NCBI RefSeq assembly: GCF_014206815.1
Contig: NZ_JACHNP010000004.1
Location: forward strand, 248,001 to 312,000
Origin: Xanthomonas sp. F10
GTDB lineage: Bacteria; Pseudomonadota; Gammaproteobacteria; Xanthomonadales; Xanthomonadaceae
Reading direction: 5' to 3'
DNA: 64,000 nt
Shown: one piece after another, positions 9,118 through 18,004 of the stretch
How positions within the stretch are numbered: position 1 is the stretch's first letter
How the letters are laid out: every line of letters starts with the position of its first letter
Notes under the pieces: model-generated
The model's database searches: none
What the model saw: the letters and a program-made list of their open reading frames with translations, nothing else
What the model was told of the DNA's origin: nothing
Translations under genes and position numbers: made by a program

Positions 9118-9720
9118 ATGGTGGATCGCCCGACCGTCGCGGCCTACGACGCCGATGCCGCGCGCTATGCGCAGGACTGGCGCGACCAGGCCGCGCCCGA
9201 GGACATGTACGCACTGCTCCGCCGGCATTTCGCGCCGGGGCCGACCGCCGACGTCGGCTGCGGCGCGGGGCGCGATACGGCCTGGCTCGCAGCGCGCGGT
9301 TTCGAGGTGTGCGGCTACGACGCCAGCGCCGGGCTGCTCGAAGAGGCGCGGCGGCGCTACCGCGACCTGCGGTTCGAGCTGGCCGCGTTGCCGGCGCTGG
9401 ACGGCGTCCCGTCCGGCGCGTTTCGCAACGTGCTGTGCGAAACGGTGGTGATGCATCTCGACCAGGCGGACGCGGCCGCCGCCGCCGCGCGGCTGGCCGA
9501 GCTGCTGATGCCGGAGGGCACCTTGTACCTGAGCTGGCGGGTGGCCGGAAACGACGCGCCGCGCGATGCGCACGGCCGCCTGTATACCGTGCTGGATGCG
9601 GCGCGGATGCGTGCGGCGCTGGGCGGCGGCATGCAGGTGCTCGACGACCACGAAGTCATCAGCGCCTCCTCCGGCAAGCGCGTGCATCGGCTGATCGCGC
9701 GCAAGGCCGCCGCCGCGTAG
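9118..9720 (+). CDS. Class I SAM-dependent methyltransferase
   Basis: 200 aa from ATG 9118, preceded by GCGGAGCA; an upstream in-frame start at 9091 looks like leader DNA. Motif I is DVGCGAGRDTAWLA (residues 45-58), and the acidic residue ending beta-2 is in CGYDAS. VMHLDQADAAAAAARL follows the pattern of small-molecule methyltransferases of the methyltransf_25/11 type. The substrate is unknown. The gene is monocistronic: upstream is the divergent gamma-CA gene and downstream a 241-base spacer before the quinate cluster. Confidence 0.85.
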   Translation: MVDRPTVAAYDADAARYAQDWRDQAAPEDMYALLRRHFAPGPTADVGCGAGRDTAWLAARGFEVCGYDASAGLLEEARRRYRDLRFELAALPALDGVPSGAFRNVLCETVVMHLDQADAAAAAARLAELLMPEGTLYLSWRVAGNDAPRDAHGRLYTVLDAARMRAALGGGMQVLDDHEVISASSGKRVHRLIARKAAAA

Positions 9721-9797
9721 CGCCACGCACCTGGCATGTGCCGTGGTTGCACCGCCGCCTCCAAAGCGCCGGGGTTCGACGCGGCCAAGATCCGATT

Positions 9798-9855
9798 GTG
9801 CGATAAACGCACCGACAATCGATATTCGCACTTGAATGGTGCACTGCGATAAAAC
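9798..9855. promoter_or_regulatory. Candidate operator of the quinate cluster
   Basis: In the spacer before the beta-helix gene the nonamer TGCGATAAA occurs at 9799-9807 and again at 9845-9853. The first copy also sits in GTGCG-ATAAA-CGCAC, a 5-bp inverted repeat. The region is noticeably A+T-richer than its surroundings and lies about 110-165 bases before the chosen start at 9962. It is a plausible regulator-binding region. No regulator gene is adjacent, so the binding protein is unknown. Confidence 0.4.
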
Positions 9856-9961
9856 TAGCGTTGCCCCTGTTCCGGCGCCTGGCAGCGCACGACGCGTGCG
9901 CCACCGGCGGCCGCGGCGCCGCCTGCCGCCGGCGCGGTCCCGATTCTGTTGGAGATGGTGC

Positions 9962-11473
9962 ATGTCCTGTGCGTTTTCCCGCGGCCTGGCCTTATTGGCG
10001 GCGGCCCTGCTTCCCGGTGCCGTGCGCGCCTACCAGGCCGAGCCGGCGCCGCCGGAGCGCAGCGTGCTCACCGTGGATCGCTACGCCGACGACGACGCCC
10101 CGGGCTCCCTGCGCTGGGCGATCACCACCGCCAACCAGGCGCCCGGCCGCTACCGCATCGAGATCGCCGCGGTCGGCGCGCCGCCGTACGTGATCCGCCC
10201 GCGCGCGCCGCTGCCGGCGCTGCAGGGGCCGCTGCAGGTGGTGGGCCTGGCGCGGGCGCATGATGGCCAGTACATCGCCATCGACGGCGCCGGCTACATC
10301 CACGGCAAGGGCACCGCCGCCTGCCCGGGTGCGGAGAAGGGTCAGTTCGGCACCAACGTGCGCAGCACCACGCTGCCGGGCCTGGTGCTGCGCGATACCC
10401 ATGGCGTGGAACTGAGCGGCCTGGAGATCCGCAACTTCTGCATCGGCGTGCTGCTCAACCGCGCCAGCGACAATGTGCTGCGCGACAACCGCATCGTCGC
10501 CAACCACGGCGGCGCCGGGGTGATGCTGACCGGCGACGACGGCAACGGCCAGTCCACCGCCACCACCACGGTGCGCAACCGCATCGAGCGCAACACCTTC
10601 CTCGACAACGGCGACGGCCTGGAACTGACCCGCGGCGCCGCCTGGAACCTGGTGGCGGACAACGTGTTCCGCTCCACCGACGCCAACCCCGAGCCCTCGC
10701 AGGGCATCGAGATCCTGTGGGGCAACGACAACACCGTGTTGCGCAATCGGTTCGAGCGCTACTCCGACGGGCTGCAGATCAACTGGGGCAACCGCAACAC
10801 CATCGCCGACAACGACTTCGCCGGCAATTCGATCGGGGTCAGCGTCACCGGCCGCGACAACCTCATCGAGGGCAACCGCTTGACCGGCAACGGCATCGGC
10901 ATCGCGGTGCGCCCGCAGCCGCGCAGCGAACCCAACCGGTTCAGCGCCAACCTGCTGTCCGGCAACGGCCTGAAGATCGAACGTTGTTTCGCCGGCGGCG
11001 CCTGCGTGCCGGGCCAGCCACGCGGCGCCATCGTGTTCGGCGTGCCGGGCCTGGAACACGCGCCCTTCGTCGGCTCGCGCGGCATCGGCGTCGATCCGGA
11101 TCCGCGCAAGCGCGCGGCGATCTGCGGTGCCGTCGCGGCGGACGGCTGCCAACCGCCGCCGAACTACGGCCAGGCCGCCCCGCAGTTGCGCGCGATCGCG
11201 CGCGGCGCCGGCGTGCCGCAGGTGCAGGGCAGCTTCGTCGGCCGCCCCGGCCATCTGTACACCGTGGAGTTGTTCGGCAATCGCCGGCCCGGCGACGACG
11301 AAGCCGAACGCTTTCTCGGCCGCGTCGAGGCGCCGGTGGATGCACAGGGGCAGGGCCGCTTCGCGCTGCCGCTGGACGGCGACAGCACGGGTCTGGCCAC
11401 GCTCACCGCCACCGTCACCAGCGACGACGGCGCGACCTCGCCGCTGAGCGCGCCGCTGGCGGTGGCACCGTGA
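9962..11473 (+). CDS. quiC: Exported right-handed beta-helix protein, probable QuiC-type 3-dehydroshikimate dehydratase
   Basis: 503 aa from ATG 9962. A Sec signal peptide (MSCAFSRGLALLAAALLPGAVRA) puts it in the periplasm. The middle (about residues 145-345) is a parallel beta-helix of NosD/PbH1-like repeats: VELSGLEIRNF, DNVLRDNRIVANHGGAGV, NRIERNTFLDNGDGLEL, NTVLRNRFERYSDGL, NTIADNDFAGNSIGV. It is the first gene of the set porin - 3-dehydroquinate dehydratase - MFS - QuiA. This gene content matches the Acinetobacter quiBCXA set, in which QuiC is a periplasmic 3-dehydroshikimate dehydratase; from memory that protein also has a pectin-lyase-like fold. The function is therefore inferred from synteny and fold. 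The stop overlaps the porin GTG start. A plain polysaccharide-binding or lyase role is the alternative. Confidence 0.62.
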   Translation: MSCAFSRGLALLAAALLPGAVRAYQAEPAPPERSVLTVDRYADDDAPGSLRWAITTANQAPGRYRIEIAAVGAPPYVIRPRAPLPALQGPLQVVGLARAHDGQYIAIDGAGYIHGKGTAACPGAEKGQFGTNVRSTTLPGLVLRDTHGVELSGLEIRNFCIGVLLNRASDNVLRDNRIVANHGGAGVMLTGDDGNGQSTATTTVRNRIERNTFLDNGDGLELTRGAAWNLVADNVFRSTDANPEPSQGIEILWGNDNTVLRNRFERYSDGLQINWGNRNTIADNDFAGNSIGVSVTGRDNLIEGNRLTGNGIGIAVRPQPRSEPNRFSANLLSGNGLKIERCFAGGACVPGQPRGAIVFGVPGLEHAPFVGSRGIGVDPDPRKRAAICGAVAADGCQPPPNYGQAAPQLRAIARGAGVPQVQGSFVGRPGHLYTVELFGNRRPGDDEAERFLGRVEAPVDAQGQGRFALPLDGDSTGLATLTATVTSDDGATSPLSAPLAVAP

Positions 11474-12798
11474 GCCGCGCCGCATCCGCCGGCGTTCGCA
11501 CGGTGCGACGCGTGCCGTCGTTGCCGGCCTGGTCGCTGCTGGCCACGGCCGTCGCCTTGCTCCCGGCGGTCGCCGCTGCGCAGGACGCCACCGACCTGGC
11601 GCACAGCACCTTCAGCGGCGACTGGAACGGCACGCGCAGCGACTGGCTGCAGCGCGGCGTCAACGTGCGCGGCGACTACGTCGGCGAAGCCATGGGCGTG
11701 GTCGACGGCGGCCGCGGCGAGCGCGGCGCGCGCTATGCGCAGCAGGTGCGGCTGGGCGTGGATCTGGACCTGGCGAAACTCGCCGGCTGGGACGGCGGCG
11801 CACTGCATGTCACGGTCAACGACCGCCGCGGCCGCAGCACCTCGGCCGACCTGCTCGGCAACCGCTTCCCGATCCAGGAAGCCTACGGCGGCCAGTTCAC
11901 CCGACTCACCGAACTGAGCTACGACCGCCGCTTCAACGACGGGCGTACGTACGTGAAGGCCGGCTTCTACGCGATGGGCAACCAGTTCGGCGCGCACACG
12001 CTGCTGACCAACTTCGTCAACGCCGCGTTCTGCGCGCATCCGCTGGCGATGTCCGGCAACAGCGGCTGGTACAACTATCCGAACGCGCGCTGGGGCGCCG
12101 AGGCGGCGCAGCAACTGACGCCGGCGGCGAACCTGCGGGTCGGCTGGTTCCAGGTCAACCCCAGCACCAACAACAACGTGCACACCGCCTTCGACCTGGA
12201 CGCGCGCGGCACCACCGGCTCGCTGTTCCCGGTCGAACTCACCTGGACGCCGGGCGCCGGCGGCGCCTATCCGGGCACCTACAAGGTCGGCGGTTACTAC
12301 GACTCCTCGCGGGTGCCGCGCAAGGGCCTGGATTCGCGCGCCACCACCGGCCGCGACGGCGCCTACCTGCTGGTGGAGCAGAAGCTGTATTCCCCTGGTG
12401 GCGAACGCGGCCGCGGCCTCACCGGCTTCGCCCAGTACATGATCTCCGACCGCGCCACCGCGCAGATCACCCGCTGGTACGCACTGGGCGGCGTGTACCA
12501 GGGCATCGGCCGGCGCAGCCAGGACCGCATCGCCCTGGGCTACGTCGGCGCCGACATCAACCATCGCCTGCTCGACGCGCGGCGCGCGGCGTTGCTCGAT
12601 GCCGGCGTGCCGCCGGACGCGCCGGTGTTCGCGCTCGATACCGCCGAGGAACTCTACGAACTGTCCTACAGCGCGCAACTCACGCCGTGGCTGATGCTGC
12701 GGCCGGATGTGCAGTACATCGTCAACCCCGGCACCTTCGCCTATGCGCGCATCGACAACGCGCTGGCGGTGGGGCTGCAGGTCAAGCTCACCTTCTGA
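11470..12798 (+). CDS. OprB-family carbohydrate-selective porin (QuiX-like)
   Basis: 442 aa from GTG 11470, which overlaps the upstream stop as GTGA. A signal peptide ends near AVAAAQ (about residue 37). The mature part has the OprB pattern: DWNGTRSDWLQRGVNVRGDY, a long run of amphipathic strands, LDLAKLAGWDGGALHVT, and a terminal strand ending in phenylalanine (VGLQVKLTF). OprB porins pass sugars and other small polar solutes. Placed inside the quinate cluster it would admit quinate or shikimate, corresponding to QuiX of Acinetobacter; this substrate is inferred from position only. Confidence 0.85.
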   Translation: MSRAASAGVRTVRRVPSLPAWSLLATAVALLPAVAAAQDATDLAHSTFSGDWNGTRSDWLQRGVNVRGDYVGEAMGVVDGGRGERGARYAQQVRLGVDLDLAKLAGWDGGALHVTVNDRRGRSTSADLLGNRFPIQEAYGGQFTRLTELSYDRRFNDGRTYVKAGFYAMGNQFGAHTLLTNFVNAAFCAHPLAMSGNSGWYNYPNARWGAEAAQQLTPAANLRVGWFQVNPSTNNNVHTAFDLDARGTTGSLFPVELTWTPGAGGAYPGTYKVGGYYDSSRVPRKGLDSRATTGRDGAYLLVEQKLYSPGGERGRGLTGFAQYMISDRATAQITRWYALGGVYQGIGRRSQDRIALGYVGADINHRLLDARRAALLDAGVPPDAPVFALDTAEELYELSYSAQLTPWLMLRPDVQYIVNPGTFAYARIDNALAVGLQVKLTF

Positions 12799-12835
12799 GC
12801 GCGCGCTGCGCGCCTTCCTGTCCAGGCCGACCCCG

Positions 12836-13717
12836 ATGCCCTTGTTCCCACGACGACTGACCTTCCTGTGCTGCGCCGGCCTGTTGCTGGCGTCGCCGCT
12901 GCAGGCCGCACCCGCGGCGACGTCCGCGGCCACCCCGCTGCCGGCGCCGCGCGTCCTGCAGATCCGCGGGCTCGCCATCGGTGCCGGCCTGCCCAAGATC
13001 ATCGTGCCGATCACCGCGCACGACGCCGAGCAGGCGCTGGCGCAGGCGCAGCGCATCGCCGCCTCGCCCGATGCGGACCTGGCCGAGTGGCGCATCGACC
13101 TGATGGACGGCGCCACCGACGCGGCGGCGCTGGCGGCATTGGGGCCGCGCCTGGCGCAGGCGCTGCACGGCAAGCCGCTGCTGCTGACCTTCCGCACCAA
13201 GGCCGAGGGCGGCGCGGTGGCGATCGACGATGCCGCCTACGGCGCGCTGTACGCCCGCCTGCTGGACGCGCGCTTCGCCGACCTGCTCGACGTGGAGATG
13301 GCCCGCGACCCGGCGGTGCTGCGGCAGCTGGTGGAGCATGCGCACCGGCAGGGCGTGTACGTGGTGATGTCCAGCCATGACTTCCACGCCACCCCGCCGG
13401 TGGCGGAGATGGTGGCGCGGCTGCAGCGGCAGCAGGCGCTGGGCGCCGACGTGCTGAAGATCGCGGTGATGCCGCGCGATCCGGGCGACGTGCTGCACTT
13501 GCTCGATGCCACCTGGCAACTGCGCCAGCGCAGCGGCCAGCCGTTGCTGACCATGGCGATGGGGCCGCTGGGTGCGGTGTCGCGGCTGTCCGGCGGTACC
13601 TTCGGGCAGAGCCTGACCTTCGGCATGCTCGGCAGCGCCTCGGCCCCCGGCCAGATCGATGCGGCACGCCTGCGGCAGGCGCTCGATGCCCTGCACGCGG
13701 CCGCGCCCGCCCAGTGA
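12836..13717 (+). CDS. quiB: Exported type I 3-dehydroquinate dehydratase
   Basis: 293 aa. Type I (Schiff-base) 3-dehydroquinate dehydratase: EWRID (Glu84, Arg86), SSHDF (catalytic His181), LKIAVMP (Schiff-base Lys208) and the C-terminal SAPGQI loop are all present. The biosynthetic enzyme is cytoplasmic, but this one begins MPLFPRRLTFLCCAGLLLAS and ends its leader near LQAAPAA, a signal peptide, so it should act in the periplasm on 3-dehydroquinate made by QuiA. It lies 37 bases after the porin and 48 before the MFS gene, in one transcription unit. The catabolic role is inferred from export and context; the reaction is secure. Confidence 0.9.
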   Translation: MPLFPRRLTFLCCAGLLLASPLQAAPAATSAATPLPAPRVLQIRGLAIGAGLPKIIVPITAHDAEQALAQAQRIAASPDADLAEWRIDLMDGATDAAALAALGPRLAQALHGKPLLLTFRTKAEGGAVAIDDAAYGALYARLLDARFADLLDVEMARDPAVLRQLVEHAHRQGVYVVMSSHDFHATPPVAEMVARLQRQQALGADVLKIAVMPRDPGDVLHLLDATWQLRQRSGQPLLTMAMGPLGAVSRLSGGTFGQSLTFGMLGSASAPGQIDAARLRQALDALHAAAPAQ

Positions 13718-13765
13718 CGCCGCCTCGCCGCGGTTCTCGTTCGCCGTTCCTGCAGGAGTGACCCC

Positions 13766-15073
13766 ATGAGCCATGCCGCCGCCCCGCCCACCGCGCTCGT
13801 CCTGGACCGCATGAGCGGTTTCCAGTGGACGGCGATCGCGGTCTGCGTGCTGTTGAACATGCTGGACGGGTTCGACGTGATGGTGATGGCCTTCATCGCC
13901 CCGCACGTGTCCGAGGCCTGGCACCTGTCCGGCAAGCTGCTGGGGATCGCGCTCAGCGCCGGGCTGGTGGGCATGGCGCTGGGCTCGCTGCTGCTGGCGC
14001 CGCTGGCCGACCGCTGGGGCCGGCGCAGCATGATCCTGTGCTGCCTGGTGATCCTGACCGTCGGCATGGCCGCCTCGGCGCTGGCGCAGGACATCTGGCA
14101 ACTGGCCGCGCTGCGCGTGTTCACCGGCATCGGCATCGGCGGCATGCTCGCCGGCGTGGGCGTGATCACCGCCGAATACGCGAGCCCGAGGTGGCGCAGC
14201 ACGGCGGTGGCACTGCAGGCCACCGGCTATCCCATCGGCGCCACGCTGGGCGGGTTGATCGCCGCGGTGCTGCTGGAGCGCTGGGGCTGGCACGCGGCCT
14301 TCCTGTTCGGTGCACTCGCCTCGCTGCTGTGCATCCCGGTGGTGCTGGCGCTGCTGCCCGAGTCGCTGGATTTCCTGCTCAGCCGGCGCCCGCCGGATGC
14401 GCTGGCGCGGCTCAACGCGCTGCTGGCGCGCATGCGCGCACCGACGCTCGACGCGCTGCCGCCGCGCCCGCCGGTGCAGGAGAAGGCCGGCTACGCGGCG
14501 CTGTTCACCCCGCGCCTGCGCCGCAACAGCGTGCTGATCGCCTTGGGCTTCTTCATGCACATGTTCGCCTTCTATTTCGTGCTGAGCTGGACGCCGAAAC
14601 TGCTGGTGCAAGCCGGGCTGTCGGCCGAACAGGGCGTCACCGGCGGGGTGCTGCTGAACCTGGGCGGCATCGTCGGCGGCGCGGTGTTCGGCGGGCTGGC
14701 CGCACGCTTTTTGCTGCCGCGGTTGACCGCGGCCAGCTTCCTGATCGCCGCACTGGGCATGGCCGCATTCGCCACGCTGGGTGCGCAGCTGCAATTGGCC
14801 TTCCCGGTGGCCTTCGTGATCGGCGCGGCGCTGTTCGGCTCGATGGCCGGCCTGTATGCGCTGGCGCCGATCGTGTTCGCGCCGAGCGTGCGCACCACCG
14901 GCCTGGGCTGGGCGATCGGTATCGGCCGCGTCGGTGCGATCCTCTCGCCGATGACCGTCGGCGTGCTGGTCGACGCCGGCTGGCAGCCGGCCAACCTGTA
15001 CTACGTGCTGGCGTTGCCGCTGCTGGTGGCCATTGCCGCGGTGTTGACGATGCGGCTGCAGCCGGCGCGTTGA
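13766..15073 (+). CDS. MFS transporter, aromatic acid:H+ symporter family
   Basis: 435 aa, 12 predicted helices. Helix 1 carries the DGFD motif (Asp34-Asp37) that is characteristic of the AAHS family (PcaK, BenK and relatives); the helix 2-3 loop has PLADRWGRRSMI. AAHS members import protocatechuate, benzoates and similar acids with protons. As the last gene of the beta-helix/porin/dehydratase operon it most likely imports protocatechuate, the expected periplasmic product, though quinate or shikimate cannot be excluded. An AGGAGTG ribosome-binding site sits just before the ATG. Confidence 0.88.
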   Translation: MSHAAAPPTALVLDRMSGFQWTAIAVCVLLNMLDGFDVMVMAFIAPHVSEAWHLSGKLLGIALSAGLVGMALGSLLLAPLADRWGRRSMILCCLVILTVGMAASALAQDIWQLAALRVFTGIGIGGMLAGVGVITAEYASPRWRSTAVALQATGYPIGATLGGLIAAVLLERWGWHAAFLFGALASLLCIPVVLALLPESLDFLLSRRPPDALARLNALLARMRAPTLDALPPRPPVQEKAGYAALFTPRLRRNSVLIALGFFMHMFAFYFVLSWTPKLLVQAGLSAEQGVTGGVLLNLGGIVGGAVFGGLAARFLLPRLTAASFLIAALGMAAFATLGAQLQLAFPVAFVIGAALFGSMAGLYALAPIVFAPSVRTTGLGWAIGIGRVGAILSPMTVGVLVDAGWQPANLYYVLALPLLVAIAAVLTMRLQPAR

Positions 15074-15240
15074 GGGCAGGGCGCCGCGGGCGCACGTCTG
15101 GCCGACGCTGAGAACACCGCGCTTGACGGTGCGGGCAACGCCGGCCTGGCCTACGCCACTCATACGACGCCGCTGCGCGGCGCCGTAACTCATGCGTTGG
15201 CCAATCGAGGCGCCGCGAGGTCCGACGAACGCCGGGCCAT

Positions 15241-15267
15241 CCATTGCCACCGCACAGGTGGCAATGG
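15241..15267. terminator. Bidirectional hairpin between MFS gene and quiA
   Basis: A perfect 11-bp stem CCATTGCCACC / GGTGGCAATGG (15241-15251 and 15257-15267) with loop GCACA lies between the convergent MFS and quiA genes, 13 bases from the quiA stop, and is followed on the plus strand by GGCGCCGTTTTCC. It is positioned to terminate both transcripts. The T-run is short, so efficiency is uncertain. Confidence 0.6.
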
Positions 15268-15279
15268 GGCGCCGTTTTC

Positions 15280-17709
15280 CTACTTGGCGTTCGGCAGCGC
15301 GTAGGCGATCACGTAGTCGCCGCGGTCCGGCGACTGCCGCGCGCCGCCGGCGGTGATCACGATGTACTGCTTGCCGTTCTTCGCCGACACGTAGGTCATC
15401 GGCCCGCCCTGGCTGCCCACCGGCAGCCGCGCCTTCCACAGTTCCTTGCCGGTGCCGCTGTCGAACGCGCGCAGGTAGTAGTCCTGGGTGCCGGCGATGA
15501 ACACCAGGCCGCTCTGCGTGGCCAGGGTGCCGCCCAGCGTTGGCATGCCGACCGGAATCGGCAGGTGCATCTTGAAGCCGAGCGGGCCGGTGTCCTGCAC
15601 GGTGCCCACCGGCACCTGCCAAGCGATGCTTCGGGTCTTCAGGTCGATCGCGCTCAGCGTGCCGAACGGCGGCGCCTGGCAGGGGATGCCCAGCGCCGAC
15701 AGGAAGCGGTTCTTGTTGACCGCGTACGGCGTGCCCTTCAGCGGTACCGCGCCCATGCCGGTGTTGACCGCCTCGCCACCGCTGGAGGCGGCCGCCTTCT
15801 CGGCCTTCTGCGGAATCATCTGCACCCACAGGCCCAGGCGCATGTCGTTGGCGAACACCACGTCGTGCACCGGGTCGACCGACAGACCGCCCCAGTTCAT
15901 GCCGCCCAGCGAGCCGGGGAAGCTCAGCGACACGTCGGTGCCGGGCGCGGTGTACAGGCCTTCGTAGCGCATCTTCTTGAAGGCGATGCGGCACAGCATC
16001 TGGTCCAGCAGGGTGGCGCCCCACATGTCCGCTTCGGTCAGGTGCTTGGTGCCGATCTGCGGCATGCCCACCGACAGCGGCTGGGTCAGCGCATACGGTT
16101 CGTGGGGGATGTCGGCCGCCTTCACCGGCACCTCGCGGACCTCGGTCAGCGGCGTGCCGGTGGCGCGGTCGAGCACGTACAGCTGGCCGGCCTTGGTGCC
16201 GATGATCAGCGCCGGCACCTTGCGGCCGTCGGCCATCGGGAAGTCGATCAGGCTCGGCTGCATCGGCAGGTCGAAGTCCCACAGATCGTTGTGCACGGTC
16301 TGGTAGACCCACTTGACCTTGCCGGTGCTCGCATCCAGCGCGGTGATCGAGGCGCCGAAGCGGTGGTCCAGCGCGCTGCGCTCGGCGCCGTACAGGTCGG
16401 TGGACGGGCTGCCCATCGGCAGGAACACGGTGTTGGACGCGGCGTCGTAGGACATCGGCGCCCACACGTTCGGCGTGCTGCGCACATAGGTCTTGCCCGC
16501 GGCCGGCGGCTGCGTGTCCTGCGGGTTGCCCGGGTCGAAGGCCCAGCGCTGCGCGCCGGTGATCACGTCGAAGCCGCGGATTACGCCGCCGGGCATGTCG
16601 GCCTGGACGTTGTCGGCGACGCGGCCGCCCACCACCACCGTGGTCCCGGCCACGGTCGGCGCCGAGGTCAACTGGTAGAACGGATCGGGTGCGGCGCCGA
16701 GGCCGGCCTTCAGGTCGACCTGGCCGTTCTGGCCGAAGCCGCTGCAGAACGCGCCGGTGTCCGCATCCAGCGCGATCAGCCGCGCGTCGATGGTGTTAGT
16801 CAGCACGCGGCGCCGGCAGTTGGCGCCGGCCGGCAGCACCGCCGCCGCCACCGGCGACGCGTTGGCCGCCGTTGGCTGGGCCAGCGCCGCGTCGGCATCG
16901 AAGTAGGCCAGGCCGCGGCAGCGCTGCCAGACCGAGGACTTCGCATTGATCTCGTGCTTCCACAGTTGCCGGCCGCTGCTGGCGTCCAGCGCGATGACGT
17001 TGTTGTGCGGGGTGCACACGTACAGCGTCTCGCCGATCTGCAGCGGGGTGGTCTGGTCCTCGGCGCCGTTGCCGTCGCTGAGGGCGACATCGCCGGTGCG
17101 GTAGGTCCAGGCCACCTGCAACTGGCCGACGTTGCCGCGGCCGATCTGGTCCAGCGCGGCGAAGCGGTTGCCGCCGGCGGTGTTGCCGTAGTGGCTCCAG
17201 TCGCGCTGCGCCTGCGCCGGGGTCACCGGCACCGGTGCCGGTCCGGGGCCGCTGGCCGCCACCGGCGGATGCGGCACGAACATGCCGGCCAGGCCGCCGG
17301 CGCAGGCCAGCGCCAGCACCGCCGCCAGCGCGTACGCGCCGCGGCCGCCGGGCAGGCCGCGGGCGCGGCGCAGGGTCGGGTAGACCAGGGCGACCAGCAG
17401 CGCCAGCACCGCCGGCATCATCAGCCGCGACACCAGCGGCCAGAATGCCAGGCCGGCGTCCCAGTAGGCCCAGGCCACGCTCAACACGAAGGCCAGCGCG
17501 TACAGCCAGGCGCCGGCCGGGCGCCGCCGCAGCACCAGCACGGCCGAGGCCACGCAGGCCGCGCCCATCGCCAGGAAGTAGGGGCTGCCGCCGAGCGTGG
17601 CCAGGCGGATGCCGCCGACCAGCAGCGCCAGCCCGATCAGCGCCAGCAGCAGGCCGACGCTCCACAGCACGATCCGGCCACCGGCCGACACATCCAATTG
17701 GGTTTGCAC
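15280..17709 (-). CDS. quiA: PQQ-dependent membrane quinate/shikimate dehydrogenase
   Basis: 809 aa from GTG 17709, with AGAGGA about nine bases upstream. The N-terminal ~145 residues form about five membrane helices; a PQQ eight-bladed propeller follows, with the tryptophan-docking repeats (for example LDASSGRQLWKHE and LDASTGKVKWVYQ). Architecture and length are those of membrane PQQ glucose/quinate dehydrogenases, which pass electrons from periplasmic substrate to ubiquinone. Quinate or shikimate rather than glucose is chosen because the neighbouring genes encode the next pathway steps. It is convergent with the other cluster genes and so has its own promoter in the 295-base spacer before the RND operon. 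PQQ biosynthesis genes are not in this window. Confidence 0.87.
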   Translation of the reverse strand: MQTQLDVSAGGRIVLWSVGLLLALIGLALLVGGIRLATLGGSPYFLAMGAACVASAVLVLRRRPAGAWLYALAFVLSVAWAYWDAGLAFWPLVSRLMMPAVLALLVALVYPTLRRARGLPGGRGAYALAAVLALACAGGLAGMFVPHPPVAASGPGPAPVPVTPAQAQRDWSHYGNTAGGNRFAALDQIGRGNVGQLQVAWTYRTGDVALSDGNGAEDQTTPLQIGETLYVCTPHNNVIALDASSGRQLWKHEINAKSSVWQRCRGLAYFDADAALAQPTAANASPVAAAVLPAGANCRRRVLTNTIDARLIALDADTGAFCSGFGQNGQVDLKAGLGAAPDPFYQLTSAPTVAGTTVVVGGRVADNVQADMPGGVIRGFDVITGAQRWAFDPGNPQDTQPPAAGKTYVRSTPNVWAPMSYDAASNTVFLPMGSPSTDLYGAERSALDHRFGASITALDASTGKVKWVYQTVHNDLWDFDLPMQPSLIDFPMADGRKVPALIIGTKAGQLYVLDRATGTPLTEVREVPVKAADIPHEPYALTQPLSVGMPQIGTKHLTEADMWGATLLDQMLCRIAFKKMRYEGLYTAPGTDVSLSFPGSLGGMNWGGLSVDPVHDVVFANDMRLGLWVQMIPQKAEKAAASSGGEAVNTGMGAVPLKGTPYAVNKNRFLSALGIPCQAPPFGTLSAIDLKTRSIAWQVPVGTVQDTGPLGFKMHLPIPVGMPTLGGTLATQSGLVFIAGTQDYYLRAFDSGTGKELWKARLPVGSQGGPMTYVSAKNGKQYIVITAGGARQSPDRGDYVIAYALPNAK

Positions 17710-18004
17710 GTTTTCGATCCTCTGCAGGGGAGACGCACGGCGTCCGCGGCCGGCCACGAGGGCGGAAAGCGGGCGTGCGCACGATGACATGCCGCGTCTG
17801 GCAAGGACGTCGCCACGTTGGGCGATTATCGCATTTGTGTTCGGTAATAGAACGAATGGCGACGCCCGCCAACGCGATGCTGCGCGCCGGTTTCCGACGT
17901 TTCTCCGACCTTGGTGAAGCCCGTACAACGCACTGTTACAGGGATGGTGCGATGCGACACATCCCTGGAGTAGCGTTGCGCGTTTCTTCCCAGCCGCACT
18001 CCCC

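Noticed and set aside
12788-16465. Minus-strand open frame of more than 1200 codons across the quinate cluster
   Set aside because: It is antisense to dehydratase, MFS and part of quiA, has low-complexity Gln/Arg/His-rich translation typical of shadow frames in high-GC DNA, and no domain.
15280-17709. Interpretation of the PQQ dehydrogenase as glucose dehydrogenase (Gcd)
   Set aside because: Architecture alone allows it, but the neighbouring exported 3-dehydroquinate dehydratase, porin and aromatic-acid importer point to quinate/shikimate.
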